Positions 34,549 through 44,857 of a DNA stretch of 64,000 nucleotides are shown here, one piece after another. The position numbers were made by a program, and so were the translations under genes. The DNA is from Novosphingobium sp. CECT 9465 (GTDB lineage: Bacteria; Pseudomonadota; Alphaproteobacteria; Sphingomonadales; Sphingomonadaceae): positions 2,652,501 through 2,716,500 of the forward strand of contig NZ_CAKLBX010000001.1 of the NCBI RefSeq assembly GCF_920987055.1. Direction: 5' to 3'. The notes below the pieces were generated by a model. That model was not told the origin of the DNA, made no database searches, and worked only from the letters and a program-made list of their open reading frames with translations. Numbering within the stretch: position 1 is the stretch's first letter; the number at the start of each line of letters is the position of its first letter.

Positions 34549-35645
34549 TTGGCCGCCTCGCACATGGAGCGGATCGCGACAGCAATCTCGTCCATCTGTT
34601 CGGGTGTGCCGATGGTGATGCGCAGTCCCTGTGGCAAGCCCTGCCCCGGCAGCCAGCGCGTGATATAGCCGTGGTCCATCAGGCCAAGGTAAACCGCTTC
34701 GGCGGTCAGCTTGCCCTCGAACAGGATCAGCACGAAATTGGCCTGGCTCGGCAACGGCCTCACGCCGTGGTTGCCCAGCGCCTCCAGTTTCTCGACGAAC
34801 CGCGCCCGCTCCTGCGCATTGTGGCGGCGCGATGCTTCGACGAACGCCTGATCGCGCACCGCCGCAAGGCCGGTCGCCTGCCCGCTCAACGAGATGTTGA
34901 ACGGCCCGCGAATGCGGTTGATCATGTCCACCACATCGGCATGGCCCGTGCCCCAGCCGATCCGCTCACCCGCAAGGCCATAGATCTTCGAGAACGTGCG
35001 CGTGACCAGCACGTTGGCCGCACTTGCCGCCAGTTCCAACGCGCCATCGTCATGCTCAGGATCGAGATACTCGGCATAGGCGCCATCGAGCACCAGCAGA
35101 ATGTCAGGCCGCAGCCCTGCATGCAGCCGTGCTATTTCCGCACGAGGCAACCAGCTTCCGGTCGGATTGTTCGGATTGGCAAGGAACACCACCCGCGTCC
35201 GGTCGGTCACGCAGGCCAGCAGCGCGTCCACATCGGTGCCGTAATCGGCATCGGGCGCAATCACCGGCACCGCGCCGCAGCGCCGCGCGGCAATATCGTA
35301 GACCGAAAAACCATAGCGCACGTAAAGCACTTCATCGCCCGGCCCGGCATAGGCCTGCGCGGCAAGGTTCAGCAGTTCGTCGGACCCTGTGCCCATCACG
35401 ATCCGCGCAGGTTCGATCCCGTGAACCTGCCCAATCGCACGGCGCAGTTCGACGCTGTCAGGATCGGGATAGCGCGCCGGATCGCCAAGATGCTGCCGCG
35501 CGTCCAGTGCCGCAGCGCTGCTGCCCAGGGGATTTTCGTTGGCGGAAAGCTTGGTCAGCACCTTGCCGTCGGTCCCGGTCGATTTGCCGGGAACGTAGGC
35601 ATGAATGCCAAGGATCCAGTCCTTTGGTTGCGGTGAATCTGCCAT
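34545..35645 (-). CDS. hisC: Histidinol-phosphate aminotransferase family enzyme
   Basis: A 366-residue class I/II PLP aminotransferase with the HisC pattern: [49 protein letters not shown] and the PLP lysine in [18 protein letters not shown]. It may act in histidine synthesis and, being beside the prephenate dehydrogenase gene, also in phenylalanine/tyrosine synthesis. ATG at 35645 has AAGG eight bases upstream. The GTGA overlap couples it to the next gene. Confidence 0.88.
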   Translation of the reverse strand: MADSPQPKDWILGIHAYVPGKSTGTDGKVLTKLSANENPLGSSAAALDARQHLGDPARYPDPDSVELRRAIGQVHGIEPARIVMGTGSDELLNLAAQAYAGPGDEVLYVRYGFSVYDIAARRCGAVPVIAPDADYGTDVDALLACVTDRTRVVFLANPNNPTGSWLPRAEIARLHAGLRPDILLVLDGAYAEYLDPEHDDGALELAASAANVLVTRTFSKIYGLAGERIGWGTGHADVVDMINRIRGPFNISLSGQATGLAAVRDQAFVEASRRHNAQERARFVEKLEALGNHGVRPLPSQANFVLILFEGKLTAEAVYLGLMDHGYITRWLPGQGLPQGLRITIGTPEQMDEIAVAIRSMCEAAK

Positions 35646-35701
35646 GGGCCGCGCCTTAGGCTTTGCGCGCCTTTGCGGCAAGCCGACCGCCCGTCATGCA
35701 C

Positions 35702-35737
35702 AAAAAAAGGGCCGGAAGCGGGCTAGCGCTTCCGGCC
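35702..35737 (-). terminator. Rho-independent terminator of the glnK-amtB operon
   Basis: An 11-base-pair stem (35710-35720 with 35727-35737, GGCCGGAAGCG and complement) with a six-base loop is followed, on the minus strand, by seven T (35708-35702). It lies about 120 bases after the amtB stop. A classic intrinsic terminator. Confidence 0.9.
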
Positions 35738-35856
35738 TTAGTCTGTTCGCAGGAGGAACATGGTTTGGCGGAGAGGGAGATGAGAGGGAGAGGATCTGTT
35801 TTCCCCCACTCCGCCAATTCGGTTGAACTTAGTAGTTGCCCGTCGGCATCAGCCGA

Positions 35857-37275
35857 TCAGTAGTTGTAAGCGCGTTCGCCGTGCTCGGAGATGTCGAGGC
35901 CTTCGCGTTCCGATTCTTCCGACGGACGCAGACCCAGGGTCTTGTCGACAATGAAGAAGAGGATCGCGGAACCAACGCCGGAGAATACCACGGTGAACAG
36001 GACCGCCTTGATCTGCGTCATCACCTGGGTGCCGATGCTGTAGCTGTCAGCGTCGAACCCGGCAGGGAACACCGTGTAGTCGAACACGCCCTGGCCGCCG
36101 AGTGACGGAGCCGCGACGATGCCGGTGGCAATGGCGCCGACGATACCGCCGATGCCGTGTACGCCGAACACGTCGAGCGTATCGTCATACTTCAGCTTGT
36201 TCTTCACGGTGCTGACGAAGAGGTAGCAGATCGGCGAAACGACGAGGCCGAGAACGATCGAGGTCATCGGAGCGCCAAGGCCCGAAGCCGGAGTGATCGC
36301 GACGAGACCGGCGACGGCACCGGTTGCAGCGCCCAGCATCGAAGGCTTGCCGTGGTGAAGCTGTTCGACGATCGCCCATGAGACGGCCGCGGCAGCAGTG
36401 GCAACGAAGGTATTGATGAAGGCAACTGCGGTCACGCCGTTGGCTTCAAGGTTGGAACCGGCGTTGAAGCCGAACCAGCCCACCCACAGCAGCGAGGCGC
36501 CGATCATGGTCATGGTCAGCGAGTGCGGCGGCGTGGCTTCCTTGCCAAAGCCGATGCGCTTGCCGATCATCACGCAGCCAACGAGGCCTGCGATACCGGC
36601 GTTGATGTGCACCACGGTGCCGCCAGCGAAATCGAGTGCGCCCATGGCCCACAGGTAACCTGCGTCGGTCGGAGCGTCGGGCAGGAAGTCCGGGCCAGCC
36701 CAGTACCATACCATGTGCGCCATCGGGAAGTAGATGCAGGTCAGCCACAGGACGGTAAACACCATGAGCGAGCTGAACTTCACGCGTTCCGCAAAGGCAC
36801 CCACGATCAACGCCGGAGTGATGCAGGCGAAGGTCATCTGGAAGATGACGAACGCATATTCGGGAATGTAGACGTTGTTCGAGAAGGTCGCCGCATAGGT
36901 CGTGGCATCCACGCCCATCAGGAAGATCTTCGAGAAGCCGCCGACAAACGGACCGCCGCTGGTGAAGGCCATCGAATAGCCCCAGCTAACCCAGACGAGT
37001 GCCGCGACCGAAACGATCATGAACACCTGCATCAGCACGCTGAGCATGTTCTTGGTGCGGACAAGACCGCCATAGAAAAGTGCGAGAGCAGGAATACTCA
37101 TCATCAGGACAAGGACCGAGCTGACCAGCATCCAAGTCGTGTCAGCCTTGTCGACCATGCCGGCCATCTGTTCAACGGTTGGCGCCTTGATCGGCCCATC
37201 CTGCGCAAAAGCGGCCGAAGCGGCGAAGAGCGAAGCGCCCGTTCCCGCCAAGCCACCGATCATCTTACGGATCAT
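35857..37275 (-). CDS. amtB: Ammonium transporter
   Basis: A 472-residue Amt/Rh channel. It has an N-terminal signal peptide (MIRKMIGGLAGTGASLFAASAAFAQ) and about eleven transmembrane helices. Visible are the Amt signature DFAGGTVVHINAGIAGL, with the twin-His pore residue in HINAG and the second in GVHGIGGIVGAI, and the gate region. The cytoplasmic C-terminal tail (RPSEESEREGLDISEHGERAYNY) binds GlnK. ATG at 37275 has AGGGGAA upstream. It follows glnK by 35 bases and belongs to the same sigma-54 operon. Confidence 0.95.
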   Translation of the reverse strand: MIRKMIGGLAGTGASLFAASAAFAQDGPIKAPTVEQMAGMVDKADTTWMLVSSVLVLMMSIPALALFYGGLVRTKNMLSVLMQVFMIVSVAALVWVSWGYSMAFTSGGPFVGGFSKIFLMGVDATTYAATFSNNVYIPEYAFVIFQMTFACITPALIVGAFAERVKFSSLMVFTVLWLTCIYFPMAHMVWYWAGPDFLPDAPTDAGYLWAMGALDFAGGTVVHINAGIAGLVGCVMIGKRIGFGKEATPPHSLTMTMIGASLLWVGWFGFNAGSNLEANGVTAVAFINTFVATAAAAVSWAIVEQLHHGKPSMLGAATGAVAGLVAITPASGLGAPMTSIVLGLVVSPICYLFVSTVKNKLKYDDTLDVFGVHGIGGIVGAIATGIVAAPSLGGQGVFDYTVFPAGFDADSYSIGTQVMTQIKAVLFTVVFSGVGSAILFFIVDKTLGLRPSEESEREGLDISEHGERAYNY

Positions 37276-37310
37276 GTTGGTTCCCCTAAGGTCGGAAATG
37301 GAAAGCCCGC

Positions 37311-37649
37311 TCAAAGCGCGGTGTCCCCGGTTTCGCCGGTACGGATGCGGGTCGCCGACGCGAGGTCGAGAACGAACACCTTGCCGTCGCCAATCGCTTC
37401 AGTGCTGGCTGCCTGCTGGATCGTTTCCACGATCTGCGGCGCAAGATCATCGCTGGCAGCGATTTCGATCTTCACCTTTGGAAGCATATTGGTGGAGTAT
37501 TCAGCGCCGCGGTAAATTTCAGTCTGGCCTTTCTGCCGACCAAAACCCTTCACCTCCGACACCGTCATCCCAGCAACGCCCAGCGCCGACAGTGCTTCAC
37601 GCACTTCGTCGAGCTTGAACGGCTTGATGATGGCGATGATGAACTTCAT
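37311..37649 (-). CDS. glnK: PII signal transduction protein GlnK/GlnB
   Basis: A 112-residue PII protein that senses ATP/ADP, 2-oxoglutarate and, by uridylylation, glutamine. The T-loop tyrosine is Y51 in RGAEYSTNMLPKVK, the target of GlnD (also in this window). The family ends are MKFIIAIIKPFKLDEVREAL and GDGKVFVLDLASATRIRTGETG. Being linked to amtB, it is GlnK-like: it blocks the channel when nitrogen is sufficient. Confidence 0.95.
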   Translation of the reverse strand: MKFIIAIIKPFKLDEVREALSALGVAGMTVSEVKGFGRQKGQTEIYRGAEYSTNMLPKVKIEIAASDDLAPQIVETIQQAASTEAIGDGKVFVLDLASATRIRTGETGDTAL

Positions 37650-37704
37650 TCATGCCCCCTTTCATGACCCTTCGCACCGGGCGACCTGCCGGCGGAATGA
37701 GTTA

Positions 37705-37720
37705 AGCAAGAGGCATGCCA
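37705..37720 (-). promoter_or_regulatory. Sigma-54 promoter of glnK-amtB
   Basis: On the minus strand the sequence is TGGCAT, five bases, TTGCT, matching the -24/-12 consensus TGGCAC-N5-TTGCA with proper spacing. It lies about 55 bases before the glnK ATG. NtrC-activated transcription under nitrogen limitation is expected. I did not identify clear NtrC sites in the upstream 100 bases. Confidence 0.8.
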
Positions 37721-37846
37721 AACACGCACTTTTACGGATTCAGTCGTTTACGGGAACAAAACTGCCCGGCTGGCGGTTATTCGCGCTCGAATCTTGTGCA
37801 AAATATCACATGTGCCCAATTTTTAGGCAGTTTTGCATGCCTCAAT

Positions 37847-38560
37847 TCAGGGCAGACGCAATTCGGCCCATACCGGCAAGTGATCGGATCCCACTGCTGC
37901 CAGCGCGCTGTGATGAACCCCTGAACCTTCCACTTCCAGCCCTTCGCTCACCACGATCCGGTCCAGTTGCGCCAGCGGCCTGCGCGAAGGAAAGCTGCGT
38001 CCGGGGGCAAGCACCCGCAAGGGCGTACGAAAGGCGGCCAATGCTCCGCCTTTGGCCGACCATTCATTCAGGTCGCCCATCATCACGGCATGTCCCTGCT
38101 CACCATGCCCCGCGATATGTGCGCAAACTGTCTCAACCTGCGCCCGCCGCCGCAGGCCCGACAGATCAAGGTGCATCCCGATCACCCGCAGCACCTGCCC
38201 GCCCACGCGCAGGCTGACACAGACCGCCCCGCGCGGCTCGATCGTCGGCAAGGGCACGGCGCAGGCCTCGATCACTTCGATATCGCGGCGTACCAGCAGA
38301 GCGTTGCCGTGCCAGCCCATGCTCGCCGCCGTTCGTGCCGCATCGTAATGGCCCGGCTCGATCACCCGCCACGGGCTGTGATCGTCAAGCGCAGCGCGCG
38401 GAATCACCGCCTCGCGCAGGCCGTAGCGACGGTCAGCCTCCTGCAAGGCTATCACATCGGCATCAATCTCGCGCAGCACCGTGAGAATGCGTTCGGGATC
38501 GCAGCGGCGGTCAAGCCCCACGCCCTTGTGAATGTTGTAACTGGCGACCTTGAGCTTCAC
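37847..38560 (-). CDS. Endonuclease/exonuclease/phosphatase family protein
   Basis: A 237-residue EEP-fold metal-dependent hydrolase. Motifs are VASYNIHKGVG (first strand, Asn), ALQEADRRYG (metal Glu), RVIGMHLDLSGL, MMGDLNEW and the catalytic His in GSDHLPVWAEL. Substrate is unknown (nuclease or phosphodiesterase of phospholipids). The start is GTG at 38560. Immediately after the PPOX gene (eight-base gap), probably co-transcribed. Confidence 0.85.
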   Translation of the reverse strand: MKLKVASYNIHKGVGLDRRCDPERILTVLREIDADVIALQEADRRYGLREAVIPRAALDDHSPWRVIEPGHYDAARTAASMGWHGNALLVRRDIEVIEACAVPLPTIEPRGAVCVSLRVGGQVLRVIGMHLDLSGLRRRAQVETVCAHIAGHGEQGHAVMMGDLNEWSAKGGALAAFRTPLRVLAPGRSFPSRRPLAQLDRIVVSEGLEVEGSGVHHSALAAVGSDHLPVWAELRLP

Positions 38561-38568
38561 GACGGCAA

Positions 38569-39126
38569 TCAGGTACCACCGAAGTAGCGGTCCGTCGGGC
38601 GCACCGGCAATCCATCGATGCTCTGCGTACGCCCCGCGACCTTGGCCTGCCACGCTGCCGGGTCGGCCTGGGCATGGGCTTTCAGCAAGGTCTGGCGTTC
38701 TTGCTCGACCGTCATCACCGGCACACCCCAGCCGCAACTGGTCTGCACCGTTTCCACGGCAATATCGAATATCTGCCGTGTTCCGGGCAGGATGGTGAAA
38801 TGGGCGGCCAGTTCCTCCCACGCATCGTCCGCCGGAAGAACCGGCTTTCCAGTCCCGTACAAGCGCAGGATCAGCGCAGGCTGCTGGAAATTGCACATCA
38901 TCACCGTGATGCGCCCATCGGCCAGCAAATGCGCGTGCGTTTCATTGCCGGACCCGGCAAGGTCGAGATAGGCAACCCGGTTCGGCCCCAGGATACGGAA
39001 GCTGTCATAACCCTTGGGCGAAAGATTGATCCGGCCCGCCTCTGCCGCCGTCGCCACGAAATAGACCGATTGGCGTCCGATCATGGCCTGATGTGCGGGC
39101 GTTATATGATCGGAAAAGTCAGCCAT
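38569..39126 (-). CDS. Pyridoxamine 5'-phosphate oxidase-family protein
   Basis: A 185-residue PPOX-class flavoprotein domain: FVATAAEAGRINLSPKGYDSFRILGPNRVAYLDLAGSGNETHAHLL is the typical FMN-binding pattern. It lacks the full set of PdxH substrate residues, so a role in B6 synthesis is unlikely; it may be a flavin- or F420-type oxidoreductase of unknown substrate. Its start touches the stop of the upstream hydrolase gene. Confidence 0.82.
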   Translation of the reverse strand: MADFSDHITPAHQAMIGRQSVYFVATAAEAGRINLSPKGYDSFRILGPNRVAYLDLAGSGNETHAHLLADGRITVMMCNFQQPALILRLYGTGKPVLPADDAWEELAAHFTILPGTRQIFDIAVETVQTSCGWGVPVMTVEQERQTLLKAHAQADPAAWQAKVAGRTQSIDGLPVRPTDRYFGGT

Positions 39127-39998
39127 CAGAGGAATTCCTTCAACGTCTTCACGAACCTGTCGAACTGGTCATGATGCAACCAGTGCCCCGCATCCTTGAA
39201 CTCGATCACTTCGGCGCTGTTGAAATACTTGATTCGCCCGTCCGTTTCCGGGTTTTCAACCCACGAATCCGCGCCATTCAACAGCAGTGTGGGGCACGTG
39301 ATCGCGCCCCACAACTGCTGAACGTATTCCGGCGATATGTCATAAGGCGCCGCATCGACGTTCAGGTGCGGATCGAATTTCCAGCTGAACGTGCCGTCCT
39401 CGTTGCGGTTGATGCCGTGCAGCGTCAAATGGCGCGCCTGATCGTCGGTAAGGTAGGGATTCTCGCCTTTCATGCGGGCATAGGCATCGGCCAGCGAGGG
39501 ATAGCGGCGTGGCAAGCGCCCCGCGGCCTTGCGCTTTTCGCCGATGAAATCCCGCACCCGGCGGGCAAACGGCACGTCCTTGATCAGAGCTTCATGCGCC
39601 GTTGTGGGAAAAATGCCCTCAATCGCCACCAGCTTGCGCACGTTTTCGGGAAACAGCCCCGCATAGCGCAGGCTGACATTGGCTCCCCAGGAATGCGAAA
39701 CAATCGTGACGGGGGCCAGATCAAGCTGATGAATCAGTTGCGCCACGTCATAAACAAGGTCCATCGTCCGGTAATTGCCATCCTCGGTCCACTGGCTGTC
39801 GCCATGGCCGCGGTGATCCATGGCGATGATGTGCCAGTCCTCGCGCAGGGCTTCGGCGGTCCAGTCCCATGATCGACAGTGGTCGCGCCCGCCATGGATC
39901 AACAGCAGCGGCGGCTTGTCGGCGTTGCCCCAGTCCACATAGTGGAGGCGCAGGCGCTGCGAGATGAACGTGTTCGATGTGGGACCGAGAAGTTGCAT
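39126..39998 (-). CDS. Alpha/beta hydrolase
   Basis: A 290-residue alpha/beta-hydrolase. The oxyanion stretch is LLLIHGGRDHCRSWDW, the nucleophile elbow is SHSWGAN (S-x-S-x-G instead of G-x-S-x-G), the acid is probably the Asp in LLLNGADSWVE, and the catalytic His lies in DAGHWLHHDQFD. Substrate unknown. Likely one transcript with the PPOX and EEP genes downstream. Confidence 0.85.
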   Translation of the reverse strand: MQLLGPTSNTFISQRLRLHYVDWGNADKPPLLLIHGGRDHCRSWDWTAEALREDWHIIAMDHRGHGDSQWTEDGNYRTMDLVYDVAQLIHQLDLAPVTIVSHSWGANVSLRYAGLFPENVRKLVAIEGIFPTTAHEALIKDVPFARRVRDFIGEKRKAAGRLPRRYPSLADAYARMKGENPYLTDDQARHLTLHGINRNEDGTFSWKFDPHLNVDAAPYDISPEYVQQLWGAITCPTLLLNGADSWVENPETDGRIKYFNSAEVIEFKDAGHWLHHDQFDRFVKTLKEFL

Positions 39999-40045
39999 GG
40001 CACGCTACCTGCGCCGGATGCCCCCCGGTTTCAACCCCCTCGAAC

Positions 40046-41566
40046 TTACCTTTCCTTGGTTGCAGAGAAAACCAGTTCGGGATTGCGTTCCTGCTGGTAG
40101 TTCACGTCCCACGATGATCGCGCCATGAATACCGGGTCGCCATCGCGGTCCTTGGCCAGGTTCGACATGTTGAAATCGGCAAACGATTTCAATGCTGTGT
40201 CGCTCCCCTTCAGCCAGCGCGCGGTATCGAACGGCGATGCTTCAAGCCCCGCCTCGACCTTGTATTCCGCCTCCAGCCGCGAAATCAGCACGTCCAACTG
40301 CAACTGCCCGACCACGCCAACGATCCACTGTGAACCAATCTCCGGGTAGAACACCTGGATCACGCCTTCTTCGGAAAGGTCATCCAATGCCTTGCGCAAT
40401 TGCTTGGTCTTGGTCGGATCTTTCAACTGAACGCGCCGCAGGATTTCCGGCGCAAAGTTGGGAAGGCCGGTAAAGCGGACGTCGTTGCGTTCCGAAAGCG
40501 TATCGCCCACGCGCAAGGTGCCGTGGTTGGGAATGCCGATGATGTCGCCCGCCTCGGCGGTGTCGGCAATCTCGCGGTCCTGCGCAAAGAACAGGATCGG
40601 CGAATGCACCGCAATCGGCTTGCCCAGCCCGGAAGGCGTCAGCTTCATCCCGCGCCGGAACGTGCCCGAAACCATCCGCATGAACGCAATCCGGTCGCGG
40701 TGCTGCGGGTCCATGTTGGCCTGCACCTTGAAGATGAACCCGGTCACGTCCGGGCGTTCGGGATCGATCACGCCCTGATTCGACGATTGCGGACGCGGCG
40801 GCGGCGCGAACTTCGCAATCGCCTCGATCAGATCGATCACGCCGAAATTCTTCAGCGCCGATCCGAAATAGACCGGCGTCAGGTCGCCATTGCGATAGGC
40901 GTCCATGTCAAATTCGGGATAGCCCGCGCGGGCCAGTTCGATTTCCTCGGCAATGTCTGCGGGAATATCGACAGCAGGCTCTACTTTGCCCAGAAACTCG
41001 CGGCTATCGCCTTCTGGCCGCGCAATCGTTTCGTCGGCAAAGCTCATCACGCCCTGGAACACACCGCCCATTCCGATGGGCCACGACATCGGCACCACAT
41101 CCAGCGCCAGCGCGTCGGCCACTTCGTCGAGCGTCTCGAACACGCTGCGGCCCTCACGGTCCACCTTGTTCACGAATGTGATGATCGGCACCGAACGCAA
41201 GCGGCACACCTCGAACAGTTTGCGCGTCTGCGGTTCGATGCCCTTGGCGGCGTCAATCACCATGATCGCCGAATCGACCGCGGTGAGCGTGCGATAGGTA
41301 TCTTCGGAAAAGTCTTCGTGGCCCGGTGTATCGAGAAGGTTGAAGACGATGCCATCCTTCTGGAACGTCATCACCGATGACGTGACCGAAATCCCGCGCT
41401 GCTGCTCGATCTTCATCCAATCAGACCGCGCCCGTCGCGCAGCCCCGCGCGCCTTGACCTCACCCGCAAGATGGATCGCGCCGCCCTGAAGCAGCAGCTT
41501 CTCGGTCAGCGTGGTCTTACCGGCGTCGGGGTGGGAAATGATGGCGAAGGTGCGGCGATTGGACAT
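40046..41566 (-). CDS. prfC: Peptide chain release factor 3
   Basis: A 506-residue translational GTPase that removes RF1/RF2 from the ribosome. It has G1 AIISHPDAGKTT, the RF3-specific SDWMKIEQQRGISVTSSVM stretch covering G2, G3 DTPGHEDFSEDTYRTL and G4 NKVDRE, followed by the RF3 C-terminal domains (LPNFAPEILRRVQLKDP ... FYPEIGSQWIVGVVGQLQLDVL). ATG at 41566 is chosen; the open frame extends upstream into the aldose-epimerase-like gene but has no similarity there. Confidence 0.95.
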   Translation of the reverse strand: MSNRRTFAIISHPDAGKTTLTEKLLLQGGAIHLAGEVKARGAARRARSDWMKIEQQRGISVTSSVMTFQKDGIVFNLLDTPGHEDFSEDTYRTLTAVDSAIMVIDAAKGIEPQTRKLFEVCRLRSVPIITFVNKVDREGRSVFETLDEVADALALDVVPMSWPIGMGGVFQGVMSFADETIARPEGDSREFLGKVEPAVDIPADIAEEIELARAGYPEFDMDAYRNGDLTPVYFGSALKNFGVIDLIEAIAKFAPPPRPQSSNQGVIDPERPDVTGFIFKVQANMDPQHRDRIAFMRMVSGTFRRGMKLTPSGLGKPIAVHSPILFFAQDREIADTAEAGDIIGIPNHGTLRVGDTLSERNDVRFTGLPNFAPEILRRVQLKDPTKTKQLRKALDDLSEEGVIQVFYPEIGSQWIVGVVGQLQLDVLISRLEAEYKVEAGLEASPFDTARWLKGSDTALKSFADFNMSNLAKDRDGDPVFMARSSWDVNYQQERNPELVFSATKER

Positions 41567-41576
41567 GGATGCGCCC

Positions 41577-42458
41577 CTAGCGGGGGCGAACCGCCACGTC
41601 CATGCGGAAGCTGCGGGTTGCGCCGGGTTCGAGCAGGACCACGCCCGGCTTTTCGCGAAAATCGCCATCAAAGCCTTCGGGGTCGGCATGGCCAGCCCAA
41701 GGCTCGATGCAGATGTAGCGCGCGCCCGGCACCTGCCACAGGCCCAGCGAGGGTGTGTCTGGAAAGGCAATGTCGAGCCACGCCCCGCCGTCCGCTCCGT
41801 AGGACAGCTCGCGGCTCGCCAGATCGTCCCAGATCACTGCATCAGCCCTGAACAGATCTTCGTTGAGCGGCAGAACTTTGCTACGGACCGGGGTCTGCTC
41901 GCTTGCCGGGAGCAACAAGCCCGCCCCGGCGCTGACGCGGCGGATGTCCTGCGGTTCGGGATGCTCGAACACCAGCTTGTGCGCTGCCTTATCCGCCCCG
42001 CCCGGCAAAGGCCACACGAAGGCCGGATGATAGCCAAAGCTGAACGGCAGAGTTTCACCGTTGGGATTGGAGACGGTCGCCTCCATCGCCAGCGTCATCC
42101 CGTCCAACCGAAACGCCATCTCCAGCACAAAGCCGAACGGATAGACGGCGCGCGTATCGGGCGAATCCGTCAGCCGGAACCGCGCCGACGTTGCATCCAC
42201 CTGCACGGGCGCAAACATGCTGCGCCGGGCAAAGCCATGGCGCGGCAAGGTATATTCGCGCCCATCCAGCCGCAACACGTCACCATTCAGCGAGCCGACA
42301 ATCGGGAACAGCAGCGGTGCATGCCCGCCCCAGAACGCCGGATCGGCATCCGTCATGTATTCGCGATCCTGCGCATCCGTCACAGACCACAGCTCGGCCC
42401 CAAGCGGGTTGATCCGCGCGGTCAGTTCGCCGTTGGTGATCTCGATCAGGTTGGTCAT
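41577..42458 (-). CDS. Aldose 1-epimerase-family protein (LacX/YihR-like)
   Basis: A 293-residue galactose mutarotase-like protein. It has an N-terminal GAELWSVTDAQDREYMTDADPAFWGGHAPLLFPIVG pattern, the catalytic-region His in FSFGYHPAFVWPL and a late ICIEPWAGHADPEG with the expected Glu. The exact sugar is unknown. The start overlaps pheT by four bases (ATGA) and the end is 10 bases from prfC, so it is embedded in the pheS-pheT-prfC run. Confidence 0.85.
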   Translation of the reverse strand: MTNLIEITNGELTARINPLGAELWSVTDAQDREYMTDADPAFWGGHAPLLFPIVGSLNGDVLRLDGREYTLPRHGFARRSMFAPVQVDATSARFRLTDSPDTRAVYPFGFVLEMAFRLDGMTLAMEATVSNPNGETLPFSFGYHPAFVWPLPGGADKAAHKLVFEHPEPQDIRRVSAGAGLLLPASEQTPVRSKVLPLNEDLFRADAVIWDDLASRELSYGADGGAWLDIAFPDTPSLGLWQVPGARYICIEPWAGHADPEGFDGDFREKPGVVLLEPGATRSFRMDVAVRPR

Positions 42459-44857
42459 CCGCGCAACTGTGCACCCTGCTTGGCCGCCGCTGCAACCACC
42501 TTGTCGGCAATCGCCTTCAGCGCGGCCTCGTCATAGGACTTCTCGACCGGTTGCAGCGTTACCTCGATGGCCAGCGACTTCTGCCCCTCAGGCACACCGG
42601 CGCCCCGGAAATCGTCGAACACGCGCGCGGCCACGATATTGGCCTTGTCCGCACCTTTGACCGAGCGCAGCAGGTCACCCGCCGCCACATCGGCGGAAAC
42701 AAGGAAAGCAAAGTCGCGCGTCACAGCCTGCAACGGCGGCGGCGCAAAGTGCGGACGCGCAAAGCTGCCTGCGCCCTTCTTCGCCGGAATCCGGTCAAGG
42801 AACAGTTCGGCCACGACAACCGGGCCATCAATGTCGAAAGCCTTGGCGGTTGCCGGATGCAGCACTCCAAAGCGGGCCAGCACCGTCTTTGGCCCCAGCC
42901 GCAAAGTGGCAGACTGGCCCGGATGGAACTGCGCTCCCACCTCGCCCATCACTTGCAGGCTATCTACCGGCGCACCAGCTTCGGTCAGCAGCGCCAGCGC
43001 CTCGGCCTTCGCGTCGAACGCATTGAAGGCTTGCGCCTTGCCGGTGGCCCAACCGCGCGAGGCCTTGTCGCCTGCCAGCACCACGCCAAGGCTCAGCTTC
43101 TCGTCGCTCGCGCCATTGGCCCCGCGCAGATAGCGCCGCCCGATCTCGAACAGCCGCACCGATGATGCGCCGCGATCAAGGTTGCGCTTCACCGCCGCAA
43201 GCAATCCTGGCAGCAGCGAAGCCCGCATGACCTTGAGGTCTTCGGAAATCGGATTGGCGAGCGTCCACAGCGCTTCACCCTCGGCGAAGTGCGCGGCTTC
43301 CGCCTCAGGCAGGAACGACCACGTTATCGCCTCATGCAAACCCCGCGCAGCCGCTGCACGGCGCACACGGCGCTCCAGCATCTGCGCCGCCGTTGCGGTC
43401 GGCTTGGCCACACCATCTGCGCGTGGCAGCGGCGTGGATGGCACCGCGTCCAGCCCGTGCACGCGGATCACTTCCTCGACGATATCGGGCGCGCCATCGA
43501 CATCGGGCCGCCATGTCGGCACGGTCACATTCCAGCTTTTGGCCAAATCATCCGCAACATCAAAGCCGAGCGCTGCCAGAATGCGCTTCTGCTCCGCATC
43601 GGCCACGTCAATCCCGCCCAGCCGCCCGGCCAGCGCCGGATCATAGGCCACGCTTTTGCGCGTTACCGGAGGCTCGCCCGCGCGCACGACTTCCGACGCC
43701 TCGCCGCCGCAAATCTCAAGGATCAGGGCCGTCAGCAGATCCATGCCGGTATCGAGGAACGCCGGGTCAACCCCGCGCTCGAACCGTCCGCGCGCATCCG
43801 ATGCCAGCGCCAGTGCCTGTCCGGTCCGCGCAATCGACGGCGGATCGAAATAGGCCACTTCCAGCAGCACGTCGGTCGTCTCGTCGTCGCAGCCCGAATG
43901 CTCGCCGCCCATGATCCCGGCAATGTCGTGTACGCCTGAATCATCGGCGATCACCGTCATGAACGGTTCAAGCGCATATTCCTTGCCGTTGAGCGCCGTG
44001 ACCTTTTCGCCCGCCGCAGCCTTGCGCGCCACGACCGCGCCGGACAGCTTGGCCAGGTCATAGGCATGCGCCGGGCGGCCATAGCCAAGCATCACGAAGT
44101 TCGTGATATCCACCAATGCCGAAATCGGGCGCTGCCCCGCAGACTTCAGGAAATCCTGCATCCACTTCGGGCTAGGCCCGTTCTTCACGCCGCGAATAAC
44201 GCGGCCATGGAATGCCGGGCAACCATCGGCATCATCCGTGCGCACTTCCACCGGGCATGGGAAGCTGCCGGCCACAGGCGCCGCGTCAACCGGCTTCAAC
44301 ACGCCAAGGCCAGCCGCCGCCAGATCGCGCGCAATGCCGTAAACGCCCATGCAATCGGGCCGGTTCGGCGTGATCGCCACGTCGAACACCGGATCGGACC
44401 CGATGTAGTCGGCAAAGCTCTGTCCCACCGGCGCGTCTTCAGGCAGTTCAATGATGCCGTCATTATCTTCGCCCAGGCAAAGCTCACGCGTCGAACACAT
44501 CATGCCGCTGGATTCGACCCCGCGAATGGCGGAATTGCGCAGCACCATGCCATTGGCCGGAACCACCGCGCCAGCCAAGCCCAGTACACCGACCAGCCCT
44601 GCCCGCGCATTGGGCGCGCCGCACACCACCTGCAACGGCGCAGCCTCACCCACATCGACAGACAGCACCTGCAACTTGTCGGCCTGCGGATGCTTGTCCG
44701 CGCTCAGCACACGCGCCACACGGAACTGCGTCAGCGCGGCAGAGGCATCCTCGACGCCTTCGATTTCCAGACCCAGCGAGGTCAGCTTTTCAGCGATGGT
44801 GCGCGCGTCGGCCTTGGTATCGAGGACCGACTGCAACCACGAGAGCGAAAACTTCAC
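42455..44857 (-). CDS. pheT: Phenylalanine-tRNA ligase beta subunit
   Basis: An 800-residue PheT. It begins [18 protein letters not shown] and has the tRNA-binding (EMAP-like) domain, the B3/B4 editing domain and a B5 domain. The C-terminal anticodon-binding domain is [30 protein letters not shown]. The start is GTG at 44857, overlapping the pheS stop as GTGA. The longer open frame upstream is not protein-like. Confidence 0.95.
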   Translation of the reverse strand: MKFSLSWLQSVLDTKADARTIAEKLTSLGLEIEGVEDASAALTQFRVARVLSADKHPQADKLQVLSVDVGEAAPLQVVCGAPNARAGLVGVLGLAGAVVPANGMVLRNSAIRGVESSGMMCSTRELCLGEDNDGIIELPEDAPVGQSFADYIGSDPVFDVAITPNRPDCMGVYGIARDLAAAGLGVLKPVDAAPVAGSFPCPVEVRTDDADGCPAFHGRVIRGVKNGPSPKWMQDFLKSAGQRPISALVDITNFVMLGYGRPAHAYDLAKLSGAVVARKAAAGEKVTALNGKEYALEPFMTVIADDSGVHDIAGIMGGEHSGCDDETTDVLLEVAYFDPPSIARTGQALALASDARGRFERGVDPAFLDTGMDLLTALILEICGGEASEVVRAGEPPVTRKSVAYDPALAGRLGGIDVADAEQKRILAALGFDVADDLAKSWNVTVPTWRPDVDGAPDIVEEVIRVHGLDAVPSTPLPRADGVAKPTATAAQMLERRVRRAAAARGLHEAITWSFLPEAEAAHFAEGEALWTLANPISEDLKVMRASLLPGLLAAVKRNLDRGASSVRLFEIGRRYLRGANGASDEKLSLGVVLAGDKASRGWATGKAQAFNAFDAKAEALALLTEAGAPVDSLQVMGEVGAQFHPGQSATLRLGPKTVLARFGVLHPATAKAFDIDGPVVVAELFLDRIPAKKGAGSFARPHFAPPPLQAVTRDFAFLVSADVAAGDLLRSVKGADKANIVAARVFDDFRGAGVPEGQKSLAIEVTLQPVEKSYDEAALKAIADKVVAAAAKQGAQLRG

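Noticed and set aside
40400..41380. Open frame opposite prfC, and 52273-53511 opposite glnD
   Set aside because: Shadows of well-conserved genes with skewed composition.
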